Assembly (NCBI RefSeq): GCF_900100365.1
Contig: NZ_FNKU01000001.1
Coordinates: 1,178,001 to 1,242,000 of the forward strand
DNA: 64,000 nucleotides
Direction: 5' to 3'
Source of the DNA: Pseudomonas cannabina
Lineage (GTDB): Bacteria > Pseudomonadota > Gammaproteobacteria > Pseudomonadales > Pseudomonadaceae
How positions within the stretch are numbered: the stretch's first letter is position 1; the number at the start of each line of letters is the position of its first letter. Below, in pieces: positions 1 to 11,273 of this stretch. The notes under the pieces are model-generated. The model saw only the letters and a program-made list of their open reading frames with translations. It did not search any database and was not told the origin of the DNA. Both the position numbers and the translations under genes were made by a program.

Positions 1-10
1 AGGTGCAGCC

Positions 11-916
11 ATGCCTGTTTCAGCTTCCACGCCCAAGATCCGCATCGGTATCAACCCGATCTCCTGGAGCAACGACGACTTGCCGGCTCTCGGCGGAGAG
101 ACGCCTTTGAGCACCGCGCTGAGCGAAGGCAAAGCCATCGGCTACGAAGGGTTCGAGCTCAACGGTAAATTCCCCAAGGACGCCAAGGGCGTCGGCGATG
201 TGCTGCGGCCCTATGACCTGGCGCTGGTGTCCGGCTGGTACTCGAGCCGGCTGGCGCAGCGATCCGTGGCCGAAGAGATCGAGGCCATTACCCCGCATGT
301 TCAGTTGCTCGCCGAAAACGGCGCGTCAGTGCTGGTGTATGGCGAAGTGGCCGATTCCATTCAGGGTCAGCGCATTCCGCTGGTCGAACGGCCGCGTTTT
401 CACACTGATCAGGCCTGGCGCGAGTACGCAGACAAACTGACCGAACTGGCGCGTTTCACGCTGTCACGCGGGGTGCGTCTGGCCTATCACCACCACATGG
501 GTGCCTACATCGAGTCACCCCAGGACATCGACAGGCTGATGGCGCTGACCGGCGATGAAGTCGGGCTGCTGTTCGATTCCGGGCATTGCTACATGGGCGG
601 CGGCGAGCCCCTGCAGGTACTCGGCAAACACATCGCACGCGTCTGTCATGTGCATTTCAAGGACGTGCGCAAACCGGTGGTGCAGCTGGCGCGCAACAAT
701 CTCTGGAGCTTTCCGGACTGCATCATCAACGGCACGTTCACGGTGCCGGGCGATGGCGACATCGATTTTTCGGCACTGCTCAAGGTGTTGTTGCAGGCCG
801 ACTACAGCGGCTGGCTGGTGGTCGAGGCCGAACAGGACCCGGCGGTAGCGCCCAGCTACGTGTATGCCAAAAAAGGCTATGACACCCTGCGCCAGTTGCT
901 GGCTGATGCGCGATAA
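11..916 (+). CDS. iolE: Myo-inosose-2 dehydratase
   Basis: Predicted to dehydrate 2-keto-myo-inositol (inosose) to 3D-(3,5/4)-trihydroxycyclohexane-1,2-dione, the second step of cytosolic myo-inositol breakdown. The 301-residue product is a TIM-barrel protein of the AP-endonuclease-2/xylose-isomerase-like superfamily. It opens with an IRIGINPISWSNDD stretch typical of IolE and has the usual family length. An HHHMG segment near residue 160, LLFDSGHCY near 188 and VCHVHFKDVR near 211 provide the expected metal and substrate residues. It is followed 13 bases later by iolB and lies first in the visible part of an iol operon that probably starts left of the window (iolC would be expected there). 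The ATG at 11 has only ten visible bases upstream, so the start is taken from family length. Confidence 0.95.
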   Translation: MPVSASTPKIRIGINPISWSNDDLPALGGETPLSTALSEGKAIGYEGFELNGKFPKDAKGVGDVLRPYDLALVSGWYSSRLAQRSVAEEIEAITPHVQLLAENGASVLVYGEVADSIQGQRIPLVERPRFHTDQAWREYADKLTELARFTLSRGVRLAYHHHMGAYIESPQDIDRLMALTGDEVGLLFDSGHCYMGGGEPLQVLGKHIARVCHVHFKDVRKPVVQLARNNLWSFPDCIINGTFTVPGDGDIDFSALLKVLLQADYSGWLVVEAEQDPAVAPSYVYAKKGYDTLRQLLADAR

Positions 917-929
917 GGAGGATTGAACC

Positions 930-1739
930 ATGAGTCTGTTGACCAAAAGCAAACCCCGGGGCCGCGACATCGTGGCGCTCGCGCCAGGCACGCTTGAATA
1001 CGTGGGTTTCGCGGCCTATCGGCTGGAGGGAGGCGAGCACTTGTCTCTGAGCGCCGAAGAGGACGAACTGTGTGTGGTGCTGCTCGGCGGGCACGCCAGT
1101 GTCAGTGGCGAGGCGCCGGGGCAGGGCGCGTTCAGTTGGGAAAACATCGGTGACCGGCAGTCGGTGTTCGAAGAAAAGTCGCCGTTCGCGGTGTATCTGC
1201 CGCCGCACAGTCAGGTCGAGCTGGTCGCTCGCGGGCCGGTGCATCTGGGTGTCTGCCGTGCTCCCGGCGATGCTGGCAAACAGCTTGCGGCACGGTTGAT
1301 CATGCCCGGCAGCATGAAGCGCAGCGTACGTGGCAAAGGCGCCAACACCCGCTACGTGTGCGACATCCTGCCAGACAGCGAACCGGCGCATTCGCTGCTG
1401 GTGGTCGAGGTGCGCACGCCTTCCGGGCATTCCTCCAGCTACCCGCCGCACAAGCACGACAAGGACAACCTGCCGCACGAGAGCTTTCTCGAGGAAACCT
1501 ACTACCACATGGTCAACCCGCCGCAGGGCTTCGTGTTTCAGCGTGTGTACACCGACGACCGCAGCATCGATCAGGCCATGGCCGTGGAAAACAACGACCT
1601 TGTCACCGTGCCCAAGGGCTACCACCCGGTTTCGGTGCCTTACGGTTACGAATCGTATTACCTGAACGTCATGGCCGGCCCGACCCGTGCGTGGCAGTTC
1701 CACAACGATCCGCAGCACAGCTGGCTGCTGGATCTTTAA
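930..1739 (+). CDS. iolB: 5-deoxy-glucuronate isomerase
   Basis: Converts 5-deoxy-D-glucuronate, the product of IolD ring opening, to 2-deoxy-5-keto-gluconate, the substrate of the IolC kinase. The 269-residue protein is a bicupin of the KduI/IolB family. Metal-binding cupin residues are visible in the second half (YPPHKHDKDN and the following HESFLEETYYH). The start ATG follows an AAGGAGG ribosome site (around 915-921) with good spacing. It sits 13 bases after iolE and 21-27 bases before mmsA, so it is cotranscribed. Nothing unusual is seen. Confidence 0.95.
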   Translation: MSLLTKSKPRGRDIVALAPGTLEYVGFAAYRLEGGEHLSLSAEEDELCVVLLGGHASVSGEAPGQGAFSWENIGDRQSVFEEKSPFAVYLPPHSQVELVARGPVHLGVCRAPGDAGKQLAARLIMPGSMKRSVRGKGANTRYVCDILPDSEPAHSLLVVEVRTPSGHSSSYPPHKHDKDNLPHESFLEETYYHMVNPPQGFVFQRVYTDDRSIDQAMAVENNDLVTVPKGYHPVSVPYGYESYYLNVMAGPTRAWQFHNDPQHSWLLDL

Positions 1740-1766
1740 TCCCCTTTTTGCTTTGGAGTCATGCCA

Positions 1767-3269
1767 ATGAGCGAGTCACCGGTGATCGGCCATTACATCA
1801 ACGGCCAGGTAAACGACGGCGATGGTCAGCGCTACAGCGACGTTTTCAACCCGGCCATCGGCACGGTTCAGGCGCGTGTAGCACTGGCCAGCGTCAAGAC
1901 GGTGGATGAAGCGGTTGCAGCGGCCAAAGCAGCGTTTCCTGGCTGGGCCGATCAGTCGTCGCTGCGTCGCGCGCGGGTGATGTTCAAGTTCAAAGAGCTA
2001 CTGGACCGGCACCACGATGAGCTGGCGCAGATCATCTGCCGCGAGCACGGCAAAGTGCTGTCCGATGCGCGCGGCGAAGTGGTACGCGGCATCGAAATCG
2101 TCGAATTTGCCTGCGGTGCGCCAAGCCTGTTGAAAAGTGATTTCAGCGACAACATTGGTGGCGGTATCGATAACTGGAACCTGCGTCAGCCACTGGGCGT
2201 TTGCGCCGGGGTCACACCGTTCAACTTTCCGGTCATGGTGCCGCTGTGGATGATTCCCATGGCGCTGGTAACCGGCAACTGCTTCATCCTCAAACCCTCC
2301 GAACGCGATCCTTCTGCCAGCCTGTTGATGGCGCGGCTGTTGAAAGAGGCCGGGCTGCCTGATGGCGTGTTCAACGTGGTGCAGGGCGACAAAGTGGCGG
2401 TCGATGCCTTGCTGCAACACCCGGACATCGAAGCCCTTTCGTTTGTCGGTTCGACGCCGATTGCCGAGTACATTTATCAGCAGGGCACCGCCCGTGGCAA
2501 GCGCGTGCAGGCGCTGGGCGGCGCCAAGAATCACATGATCGTGATGCCTGATGCAGACCTGGATCAGGCCGCCGACGCGTTGATCGGCGCCGCCTATGGT
2601 TCGGCTGGCGAGCGCTGCATGGCCATCTCCATTGCCGTGGTGGTGGGCGACGTGGGCCAGAAACTGATCGACAAACTGTTGCCACGCATCGACCAGCTCA
2701 AGGTCGGCAATGGCATGCAAGCCGATTCGGACATGGGGCCGCTGGTCACCGCCGTGCACAAGGCCAAGGTCGAAGGGTTCATCGATCAGGGCGTGAAAGA
2801 AGGCGCGAAGCTGATTGTCGACGGGCGCAATTTCAGCGTGCCGGGTGCCGAGCAGGGTTTTTTTGTCGGCGCAACGCTGTTCGACAACGTTACCCCGCAG
2901 ATGCAGATCTACAAGGAAGAAATCTTCGGTCCGGTGCTGGGCATCGTGCATGTGGCGGACTTCGCCAGCGCGGTTGAACTGATCAACGCCCACGAATTCG
3001 GCAATGGCGTGTCGTGCTTCACCAGCGATGGCGGCGTGGCGCGGGCATTCGCCCGCAGCATCAAGGTGGGCATGGTCGGTATCAACGTGCCGATTCCGGT
3101 GCCGATGGCCTGGCATTCGTTTGGTGGCTGGAAGCGCTCGCTGTTCGGCGATCACCACGCCTATGGCGAAGAGGGGCTGCGCTTCTACAGCCGCTACAAA
3201 AGCGTCATGCAGCGTTGGCCGGACAGCATCGCCAAAGGGCCGGAATTCAGCATGCCGACCGCTAAATAG
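1767..3269 (+). CDS. mmsA: CoA-acylating methylmalonate-semialdehyde dehydrogenase
   Basis: Oxidises malonate semialdehyde (from the inositol pathway) and methylmalonate semialdehyde (from valine) to acetyl-CoA and propionyl-CoA with NAD and CoA; in iol operons it is called iolA. It is a full-length aldehyde dehydrogenase of about 500 residues. The catalytic cysteine lies in [11 protein letters not shown], near residue 284-286. [10 protein letters not shown] and a FILKPSE cofactor-binding segment are also present. Two in-frame ATGs exist, at 1761 and 1767. The GGAG ribosome site at 1755-1758 is only two bases from the first but eight from the second, so 1767 is preferred (500 residues). It lies between iolB and iolI in one transcription unit. 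Confidence 0.93.
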   Translation: MSESPVIGHYINGQVNDGDGQRYSDVFNPAIGTVQARVALASVKTVDEAVAAAKAAFPGWADQSSLRRARVMFKFKELLDRHHDELAQIICREHGKVLSDARGEVVRGIEIVEFACGAPSLLKSDFSDNIGGGIDNWNLRQPLGVCAGVTPFNFPVMVPLWMIPMALVTGNCFILKPSERDPSASLLMARLLKEAGLPDGVFNVVQGDKVAVDALLQHPDIEALSFVGSTPIAEYIYQQGTARGKRVQALGGAKNHMIVMPDADLDQAADALIGAAYGSAGERCMAISIAVVVGDVGQKLIDKLLPRIDQLKVGNGMQADSDMGPLVTAVHKAKVEGFIDQGVKEGAKLIVDGRNFSVPGAEQGFFVGATLFDNVTPQMQIYKEEIFGPVLGIVHVADFASAVELINAHEFGNGVSCFTSDGGVARAFARSIKVGMVGINVPIPVPMAWHSFGGWKRSLFGDHHAYGEEGLRFYSRYKSVMQRWPDSIAKGPEFSMPTAK

Positions 3270-3303
3270 TCTTCATCAATGGAATGTGCGGAGAACAATA
3301 ACA

Positions 3304-4134
3304 ATGAGTCATCCCCTGCGTTTCGCTCTTAATCGAATGGTCGCGCCGCGCCTGTCGCTTGAGGCGTTTGTCGATCTGGCTGTGAAGCTGGGTGCCGATG
3401 CCATCGAGATCCGCAACGACCTTAAGGGCATCGAGATCGAAGACGGCACCGCGCCTGAGGCCGTCGCTGATCTGTGTGCTGCCAAAGGCGTGCAGGTGCT
3501 TTCAATCAACGCGCTTTATCCGTTCGATGTCTGGAATGACGAGCGCAGTGCCCAGGCCACCAAGCTGGCGCAATACGCACGTGCCTGCGGTGCCAAAGGG
3601 CTGGTGCTATGCCCGCTCAACGACCGCGCCGACCCACGCAACAGCGCGCAGCGTGCCGCCGGGTTGCGCACGGCGTTGACCGCACTGGCACCGATCCTTC
3701 GTGAGCACGGCATTCTGGGGTTCGTCGAGCCGCTGGGCTTCGAAGAATGCTCGTTGCGCCTCAAGCGCCAGGCCGTGGATGCAATCAAGGCCGTCGGCGG
3801 GCTGGATGTCTACCGTCTGGTTCATGACACCTTTCATCACCACCTGGCCGGCGAGGTCGAGCTGTTTCCCGAGCTGACCGGGCTGGTGCATATCTCCGGT
3901 GTCGAAGATGCGCAGGCACCGCTCAACAGCATTCGCGACGGCCACCGCGTGCTGGTCGGGGAGGCTGACATTCTGGGCAATGCCGCACAGATCGAACGGT
4001 TGCTGGACAGCGGGTATACGGGGCATCTGTCGTTCGAGCCGTTCGCCGAAAGTGTTCATGCGCTGCAAGACATTCCGCAGGCGATCTCGGCAAGCATGGC
4101 GCATTTGTCACGGGCCGTTTCGCAGCGTCACTGA
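3304..4134 (+). CDS. iolI: Inosose isomerase-like TIM-barrel protein
   Basis: Predicted 2-keto-myo-inositol isomerase, which interconverts inosose isomers so that other inositols can enter the pathway. The 276-residue protein is an AP-endonuclease-2-like TIM barrel. The four metal ligands of the IolI family can be placed: Glu in FVEPLGFEE, Asp in HDTFHHH, His in LVHISGVE and Glu in LSFEPFAE. An open frame continues upstream to 3004, but that part overlaps mmsA. The ATG at 3304 follows a GGAGAA ribosome site and gives the family length. It lies 34 bases after mmsA and 63 before iolD. Confidence 0.87.
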   Translation: MSHPLRFALNRMVAPRLSLEAFVDLAVKLGADAIEIRNDLKGIEIEDGTAPEAVADLCAAKGVQVLSINALYPFDVWNDERSAQATKLAQYARACGAKGLVLCPLNDRADPRNSAQRAAGLRTALTALAPILREHGILGFVEPLGFEECSLRLKRQAVDAIKAVGGLDVYRLVHDTFHHHLAGEVELFPELTGLVHISGVEDAQAPLNSIRDGHRVLVGEADILGNAAQIERLLDSGYTGHLSFEPFAESVHALQDIPQAISASMAHLSRAVSQRH

Positions 4135-4197
4135 TTTGATTTCAGCCGTCAGGCCACCTCAAACCCCGGCCACCTCAAACAAGAACAAGGTGCGAAC

Positions 4198-7213
<3,016 letters not shown>

Positions 7214-7266
7214 CGGTTTTTACGGCAACCGAGACATTTCTCGACAAGCATAATAAGGGAGGCATC

Positions 7267-8127
7267 ATGCGCATTGCACTGGACCCCTACATGTACCGCC
7301 ATCTGTCCCTCGGGGCGATGGTCGATAAAACCGCAGAGCTGGGTTACGACTACATCGAGCTGTCACCGCGCGAAGACTTCATGCCGTTTTACAAATACCC
7401 ACGCGTGGACCGGGCGAGGATCCGGGAGTTTCGCAAAGCCCTGAGCGATGCGGGTGTGAAACTCTCCTCGTTGCTGCCGCTGTACCACTGGGCTGCGCCG
7501 GATGAAGACCTGCGCATTGCCGCAGTACGCAACTGGAAACGCGCCATTCAGGTGGCGGTGGAAATGGACTGCGACCTGATGAACACCGAGTTCAGCGGGC
7601 AATCCGATCATGCGCTGGTCTGCGAGAACCAGTTCATGAAGTCGATGGACGAACTGATGCCGCATTTCGAGCGCGAAGGTATAAAGCTCGATATCCAGGC
7701 GCATCCCTATGACTTCTGTGAGCGCAATAACGAGTCGGTGGACATCATTCGCGGGCTTGATCGTGACTGGATCAACTACCTGTACGCCGCGCCCCACACC
7801 TTTTTCTACGATGACGGCGTAGGTGATATCGCCTCCATGCTGCGCTACGCAGGTGACAAACTTACGCACCTGATTATTGCCGACACTTATAATCACCGGG
7901 CTTCTTCCAACCTGCGCTACATCGTCAACCCGCCCGGCGTGACGGCGACGGTGCATCAGCATCTGGACATCGGGCAGGGCGAAGTGAACTGGGAGGCGTT
8001 TTTCTCGACGCTCAGGGACATCAAGTTCGACGGCATCGCCACGGTGGCCGTGTTTGCCTGGGAAGAGCGCGCCGACGAGTCGAGCCGATTCATGCTCGAA
8101 CGGGTCAAAAGCGAGTTGCTGCGCTGA
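7267..8127 (+). CDS. Sugar phosphate isomerase/epimerase-like TIM-barrel protein of the iol operon
   Basis: A 286-residue TIM-barrel protein of the AP-endonuclease-2 superfamily, distinct from iolE and iolI. It starts with [15 protein letters not shown] and contains [17 protein letters not shown] and [10 protein letters not shown], which would supply metal ligands. Proteins of this type occur in iol clusters of many proteobacteria and resemble IolH, but no firm reaction can be assigned. A role in isomerising an inosose or a related ketose is inferred only from the operon. The ATG is preceded by an AAGGGAGG ribosome site (7256-7263). It lies 53 bases after iolG. Confidence 0.8.
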   Translation: MRIALDPYMYRHLSLGAMVDKTAELGYDYIELSPREDFMPFYKYPRVDRARIREFRKALSDAGVKLSSLLPLYHWAAPDEDLRIAAVRNWKRAIQVAVEMDCDLMNTEFSGQSDHALVCENQFMKSMDELMPHFEREGIKLDIQAHPYDFCERNNESVDIIRGLDRDWINYLYAAPHTFFYDDGVGDIASMLRYAGDKLTHLIIADTYNHRASSNLRYIVNPPGVTATVHQHLDIGQGEVNWEAFFSTLRDIKFDGIATVAVFAWEERADESSRFMLERVKSELLR

Positions 8128-8192
8128 TACAGTGGCAGTGAATACACAACCGATGGCTACGGCCTGAGGTTCATGGACCACAGGAGATATCC

Positions 8193-9212
8193 ATGCGAGC
8201 AGGGCTGGTGGGCTACGGCAAAGGGGGGCGTTACTTTCATGCGACGCTGATTTCAAGTCTGCCCGGTGCCACGTTTGCAGGGGTCGTTACCCGTTCGCCA
8301 GAACGAAAACAGGACGTGGCCAAAGATCATCCGGGCGTTGCGACCTTCGACACGCTGGCCGAGCTGGTGGCTACCGGGGTTGATGTGGTGGTGATTTCCA
8401 CACCGCTGGCCTCACGGCGAGCACTGATTCTGGAGGCTCTCGAACTGGGCGTGGCGGTGGTCAGCGATAAACCCTTTGCCCATGACGCCGCGCAGGCGCG
8501 TGAACTGGTGGAGGCTGCCGAAAAGCGTGGCGTGTTGCTCAGTGTTTATCAGAACCGGCGTTGGGATTCCGATTTCCTCACGGTGCGCAAATTGATCGAC
8601 AGCCAGGCGCTGGGCGAGATCAGTCGGTTCGAATCAAGTATCGAGCGCTACTCGCCGCGCTCCGTGGGCAAGGCGAGCGGTGGTGGCATGTTGCGCGACC
8701 TGGGCAGTCACCTGGTGGATCAGGCGCTGGTGCTGTTCGGCCCGGTCGAGCGGGTGTACGGCGAGTTGCGTTTCGCCCCTGCGGACGAGGAGCTGGACCA
8801 CACGTTTTTCGTTGCGTTGACCCACGCCAATGGCGTGGTCTCGCATTTGTCCGGCAGTTGCCTGCAAAGCAGCCCGAAACCACGGTTTCGGGTCAGTGGA
8901 TCAAAAGGCTGTTACAGCGTCGACGGCCTGGACGGCCAGGAAGACGCGGCGTTTGCCGGGCTGACGCCACGGTCAGAAGGCGAGCGCTGGGGCGTCGAAG
9001 AGCATCGGCGCTGGGGCTGGTTCGAACAGGGTGATCATCGCGAGCGCGTGCCCTCGGAGCGTGGCTGCTGGCTTGAGTTCTACCAGCAACTGCAGCGTGC
9101 AGTGGACGAGCAGGGCAGCAACCCGGTCAACCCTCACGATGCCATCGCGTCAGCGCAAGTCATGGACGCAGCACGCCTGAGCGCCCGCGAAGGACGGATT
9201 GTGGTGCTGTAG
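8193..9212 (+). CDS. Second Gfo/Idh/MocA oxidoreductase, possibly scyllo-inositol dehydrogenase
   Basis: A 339-residue NAD(P)-dependent dehydrogenase with an N-terminal Rossmann motif (GLVGYGKGG), the DKPF variant of the EKP signature, and a C-terminal Gfo/Idh/MocA domain. Its sequence is more like the IolW/YvaA/YdgJ subgroup than iolG: the nucleotide loop runs GYGKGGRYFHATL, and GGGMLRDLGSHLVDQAL carries the catalytic D-x-x-x-H pattern. By analogy with Bacillus IolW it may reduce scyllo-inosose or oxidise scyllo-inositol; this is inference. It ends the iol operon, 65 bases after the preceding gene, with an AGGAG site before its ATG. No convincing terminator follows; a repeat region begins. 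Confidence 0.82.
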   Translation: MRAGLVGYGKGGRYFHATLISSLPGATFAGVVTRSPERKQDVAKDHPGVATFDTLAELVATGVDVVVISTPLASRRALILEALELGVAVVSDKPFAHDAAQARELVEAAEKRGVLLSVYQNRRWDSDFLTVRKLIDSQALGEISRFESSIERYSPRSVGKASGGGMLRDLGSHLVDQALVLFGPVERVYGELRFAPADEELDHTFFVALTHANGVVSHLSGSCLQSSPKPRFRVSGSKGCYSVDGLDGQEDAAFAGLTPRSEGERWGVEEHRRWGWFEQGDHRERVPSERGCWLEFYQQLQRAVDEQGSNPVNPHDAIASAQVMDAARLSAREGRIVVL

Positions 9213-9283
9213 GCATACATATTCATGATTCACTGCGCGCCTTGAGCCGTAACCAAACATTACTGCCATCGCAAAACCGCCGT

Positions 9284-9300
9284 GTGACGCAGAGCGTCAC
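9284..9300. repeat. REP-like palindrome
   Basis: GTGACGCAGAGCGTCAC forms a perfect 7-base stem with a 3-base loop. The same or close sequence recurs at 9829, 30271, 30371, 30594 and 42450, always between genes, as expected for pseudomonad REP elements. Confidence 0.75.
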
Positions 9301-9359
9301 GAACTGCATGCCGACGCGGAGCATCGGCACGATAGTCATACTCGCACCACAGTGTTTTT

Positions 9360-9585
9360 GATGTGCTTTTCAACCACGATGGCACTGACGACGCCGATTG
9401 CGACGTAAGTGACGGCTGAGTCCTGGCGCTGATCCGGGGGATGCGAGGCAGGACGTCGAGCAAGCCGCATTCGGGCCATGGATGGCCCGTTGCGGCTACC
9501 CCCGGATCAGTGTCAGGGCGAAGGAACCCGACGAAGTCGGGCCGGAAACGGAGCCGGGATTTTGGTTACTTTGATCCTTCAAAGT
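9360..9585. repeat. Composite dispersed repeat, copy 1 (with extra module)
   Basis: Two segments, 9360-9405 and about 9519-9585, match 30414-30459 and 30458-30524 with few differences. In this copy they are separated by about 113 bases that are absent at 30 kb. The spacer is bounded by a perfect 12-base inverted repeat (9429-9440 and 9499-9510) and has an inner 8-base hairpin at 9472-9489. Short frames within it have no recognisable protein match and are treated as non-coding. Confidence 0.65.
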
Positions 9586-9828
9586 CACTCGCCGAGGGGC
9601 GAAAAGGTGCCTTGAGCCGTAAACAACCATCACTGACATCGCAGAACCGCTGTGTGATGCGGAGAAGAGTTCGGTGCAGCCTCCAGGAATAGGGTGTTTG
9701 GACCAGCGTCTTCGTGAGCAAGCTCACTCCCACAAGTATCTATGCTCCGCCTGATGCTGTTCGCCGGGGTGGGGCGCAAAGGTGACCTGAGTCAGAAACA
9801 AACATCAATGACACCGCAGAACCGCCGT

Positions 9829-9845
9829 GTGACGCAGAACGTCAC
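9829..9845. repeat. REP-like palindrome
   Basis: GTGACGCAGAACGTCAC, one base different from the copy at 9284 (stem now has one mismatch). It sits in a longer unit repeated at 9235-9310 and 9781-9855, including the flanking text CGCAGAACCGCCGTGT. Confidence 0.7.
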
Positions 9846-9892
9846 GAACTGCACCCGACAAAAAATGAAATGGAATAAAATTCTAAAATCAG

Positions 9893-9921
9893 TTGAATTG
9901 GAAAATATTTTCCAATAGAGT
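9893..9921 (+). promoter_or_regulatory. Putative promoter with IolR-like operator
   Basis: A 20-base perfect palindrome, ATTGGAAAATATTTTCCAAT (9897-9916), contains the GGAA-N6-TTCC pattern described for the RpiR-family repressor IolR of rhizobia. It overlaps a sigma-70-like pair: TTGAAT at 9893-9898, a 17-base spacer and TAGAGT at 9916-9921. A repressor bound here would cover the -35/-10 spacer. The next gene is the ABC transporter at 10277. Promoter assignment is by eye; the palindrome itself is certain. Confidence 0.55.
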
Positions 9922-10022
9922 CGTTTTCAGGTTACCGACTATCGAATCACCCGGGCATGAAGTCATTTTTCAGGCTACGGGGAACAAGCCAACAAAAACA
10001 AAACAAAAGATAGGTACTGTCG

Positions 10023-10193
10023 ATGAAAACCCCCACTTCTGGCTTGCCCGCCAAGCGTTCTGTCACCTCGTCATTCTGGATCCGCCTCATGGAGCGATTT
10101 CTCACGATCGTTGCTCGTGGCATGTGCGTACGGCACAAGGACGCTCAACTGTTCTGCATCCCGGGTGCAACAGGCATTCGTCTGCCTCACTGA
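10023..10193 (+). CDS. Possible 56-residue small protein in the transporter leader
   Basis: An open frame from ATG 10023 to TGA 10191-10193 inside the leader of the ABC transporter. The product would be basic, beginning MKTPTSGLPAKRS and ending GATGIRLPH, with no recognised domain. A weak AGG ribosome-site match lies about nine bases upstream. It may be a genuine leader peptide, a gene remnant or chance. Support is only its length and position between the putative promoter and the transporter start. Confidence 0.3.
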   Translation: MKTPTSGLPAKRSVTSSFWIRLMERFLTIVARGMCVRHKDAQLFCIPGATGIRLPH

Positions 10194-10276
10194 TCGCTTC
10201 ACCGTCGTCCTGACAAGCAGCTCTAACACCGTGTTATCAGATCCAAACAACAACAAGAATCTGGAGACAGCCCCTC

Positions 10277-11206
10277 ATGAACACCAAGCTTGCTTTCACT
10301 TCACTCGCCCTGGCATTGATGCTCGGCAGCGGCGCTGCGCTGGCCGATATCAAGGTCGGGGTTGCCATGTCGCAGTTCGACGACACCTGGCTGACCTACC
10401 TGCGTCAGGACATGGGCGCCAAGGCCAAAAGCATGCCTGACGGCGTGACCCTGCAATTTGTCGATGCCCGCGCCGACGTCAACAAACAGATCGATCAGGT
10501 CAAAGAACTCATCAACAAGAAAGTCGACGCCCTGATCGTCAACCCGGTAGACACCGCCGCCACGGCGCGTATCACCAAGGAAGCCGTCGCCGCCGGCATT
10601 CCGCTGGTCTATGTCAACCGTCGCCCGGATGACCCGAAGCTGCCGGCAGGCGTTGCCACGGTGACATCCGACGATACCGAAGCTGGCCGGCTGCAGGCGC
10701 AGTACGTCGCCGACAAGATGGGCGGCAAGGGCAGTGTGATGATTCTGCTGGGGGACCTGGCCAACAACTCCACGCAAAACCGTACCAAAGGCGTGAAAGA
10801 GGTGCTGGCCAAATACCCCGATATCAAGATTGACCAGGAGCAGACCGGCACTTGGCTGCGCCAGAAAGGCATGGACCTAACCAATGACTGGCTCACTCAA
10901 GGGCGCAAATTCAACGCGGTTTTCGCCAATAACGACGAAATGGCCATTGGCGCTGCGATGGCGTTGAAACAGGCGGGTGTCGACAAAGGCACGGTGTTTG
11001 TTGCCGGTGTCGACGGCACGCCCGACGGCCTCAACGCGGTCACCAAAGGTGATCTGACGGTATCGGTTTTTCAGGACGCCAAGGGGCAGGCCGACGGCGC
11101 GATCGATGCAGCGGTGAAGCTGGCTAAAAAAGAGAAGGTCGAGCCACAGGCAATCGTCATTCCGTATCGTCTGATCACGCCTGAAAACGTCTCCACCTTC
11201 AAATAA
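10277..11206 (+). CDS. Sugar ABC transporter periplasmic binding protein (probably inositol)
   Basis: Periplasmic substrate-binding protein of the ribose/galactose (Peripla_BP_4) family, 309 residues. A signal peptide ends near residue 23 (ALA before DIKVG). The mature part shows the two-lobe fold with [35 protein letters not shown] and [10 protein letters not shown], all ligand-pocket motifs of this family. It is followed by the ATPase and permease genes in the classic rbs-type order. Position after the iol operon and the IolR-like operator upstream suggest inositol as the substrate; this is inference. The ATG has a GGAGA site upstream (10262-10266). Confidence 0.9.
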   Translation: MNTKLAFTSLALALMLGSGAALADIKVGVAMSQFDDTWLTYLRQDMGAKAKSMPDGVTLQFVDARADVNKQIDQVKELINKKVDALIVNPVDTAATARITKEAVAAGIPLVYVNRRPDDPKLPAGVATVTSDDTEAGRLQAQYVADKMGGKGSVMILLGDLANNSTQNRTKGVKEVLAKYPDIKIDQEQTGTWLRQKGMDLTNDWLTQGRKFNAVFANNDEMAIGAAMALKQAGVDKGTVFVAGVDGTPDGLNAVTKGDLTVSVFQDAKGQADGAIDAAVKLAKKEKVEPQAIVIPYRLITPENVSTFK

Positions 11207-11273
11207 CAACAGTCGACCGGCCAGGGAAGATCCCCCGATCTTCCTGGGTTTGCCGCTTGAGGAGTTTGTGATC

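Larger units (their letters stand above)
9213..10276. other. Repeat-rich spacer and transporter leader
   Basis: About 1,060 bases between the iol operon and the ABC transporter with no long gene. The left half (to about 9,850) is made of dispersed repeats: REP-like palindromes, three diverged copies of a CCTGAG/CCTTGAGCC...CGTGTGACGC unit, and a composite block that recurs near 30.4 kb. The right half is AT-rich around 9,860-9,920, with a 20-base palindrome and a promoter-like pair. It then runs as a long leader of about 350 bases that includes a 56-codon open frame. Confidence 0.7.

Noticed and set aside
1998..3158. A 386-codon - strand frame opposite mmsA
   Set aside because: Antisense to a clear aldehyde dehydrogenase, no ribosome site, His/Arg/Gln-rich shadow composition.
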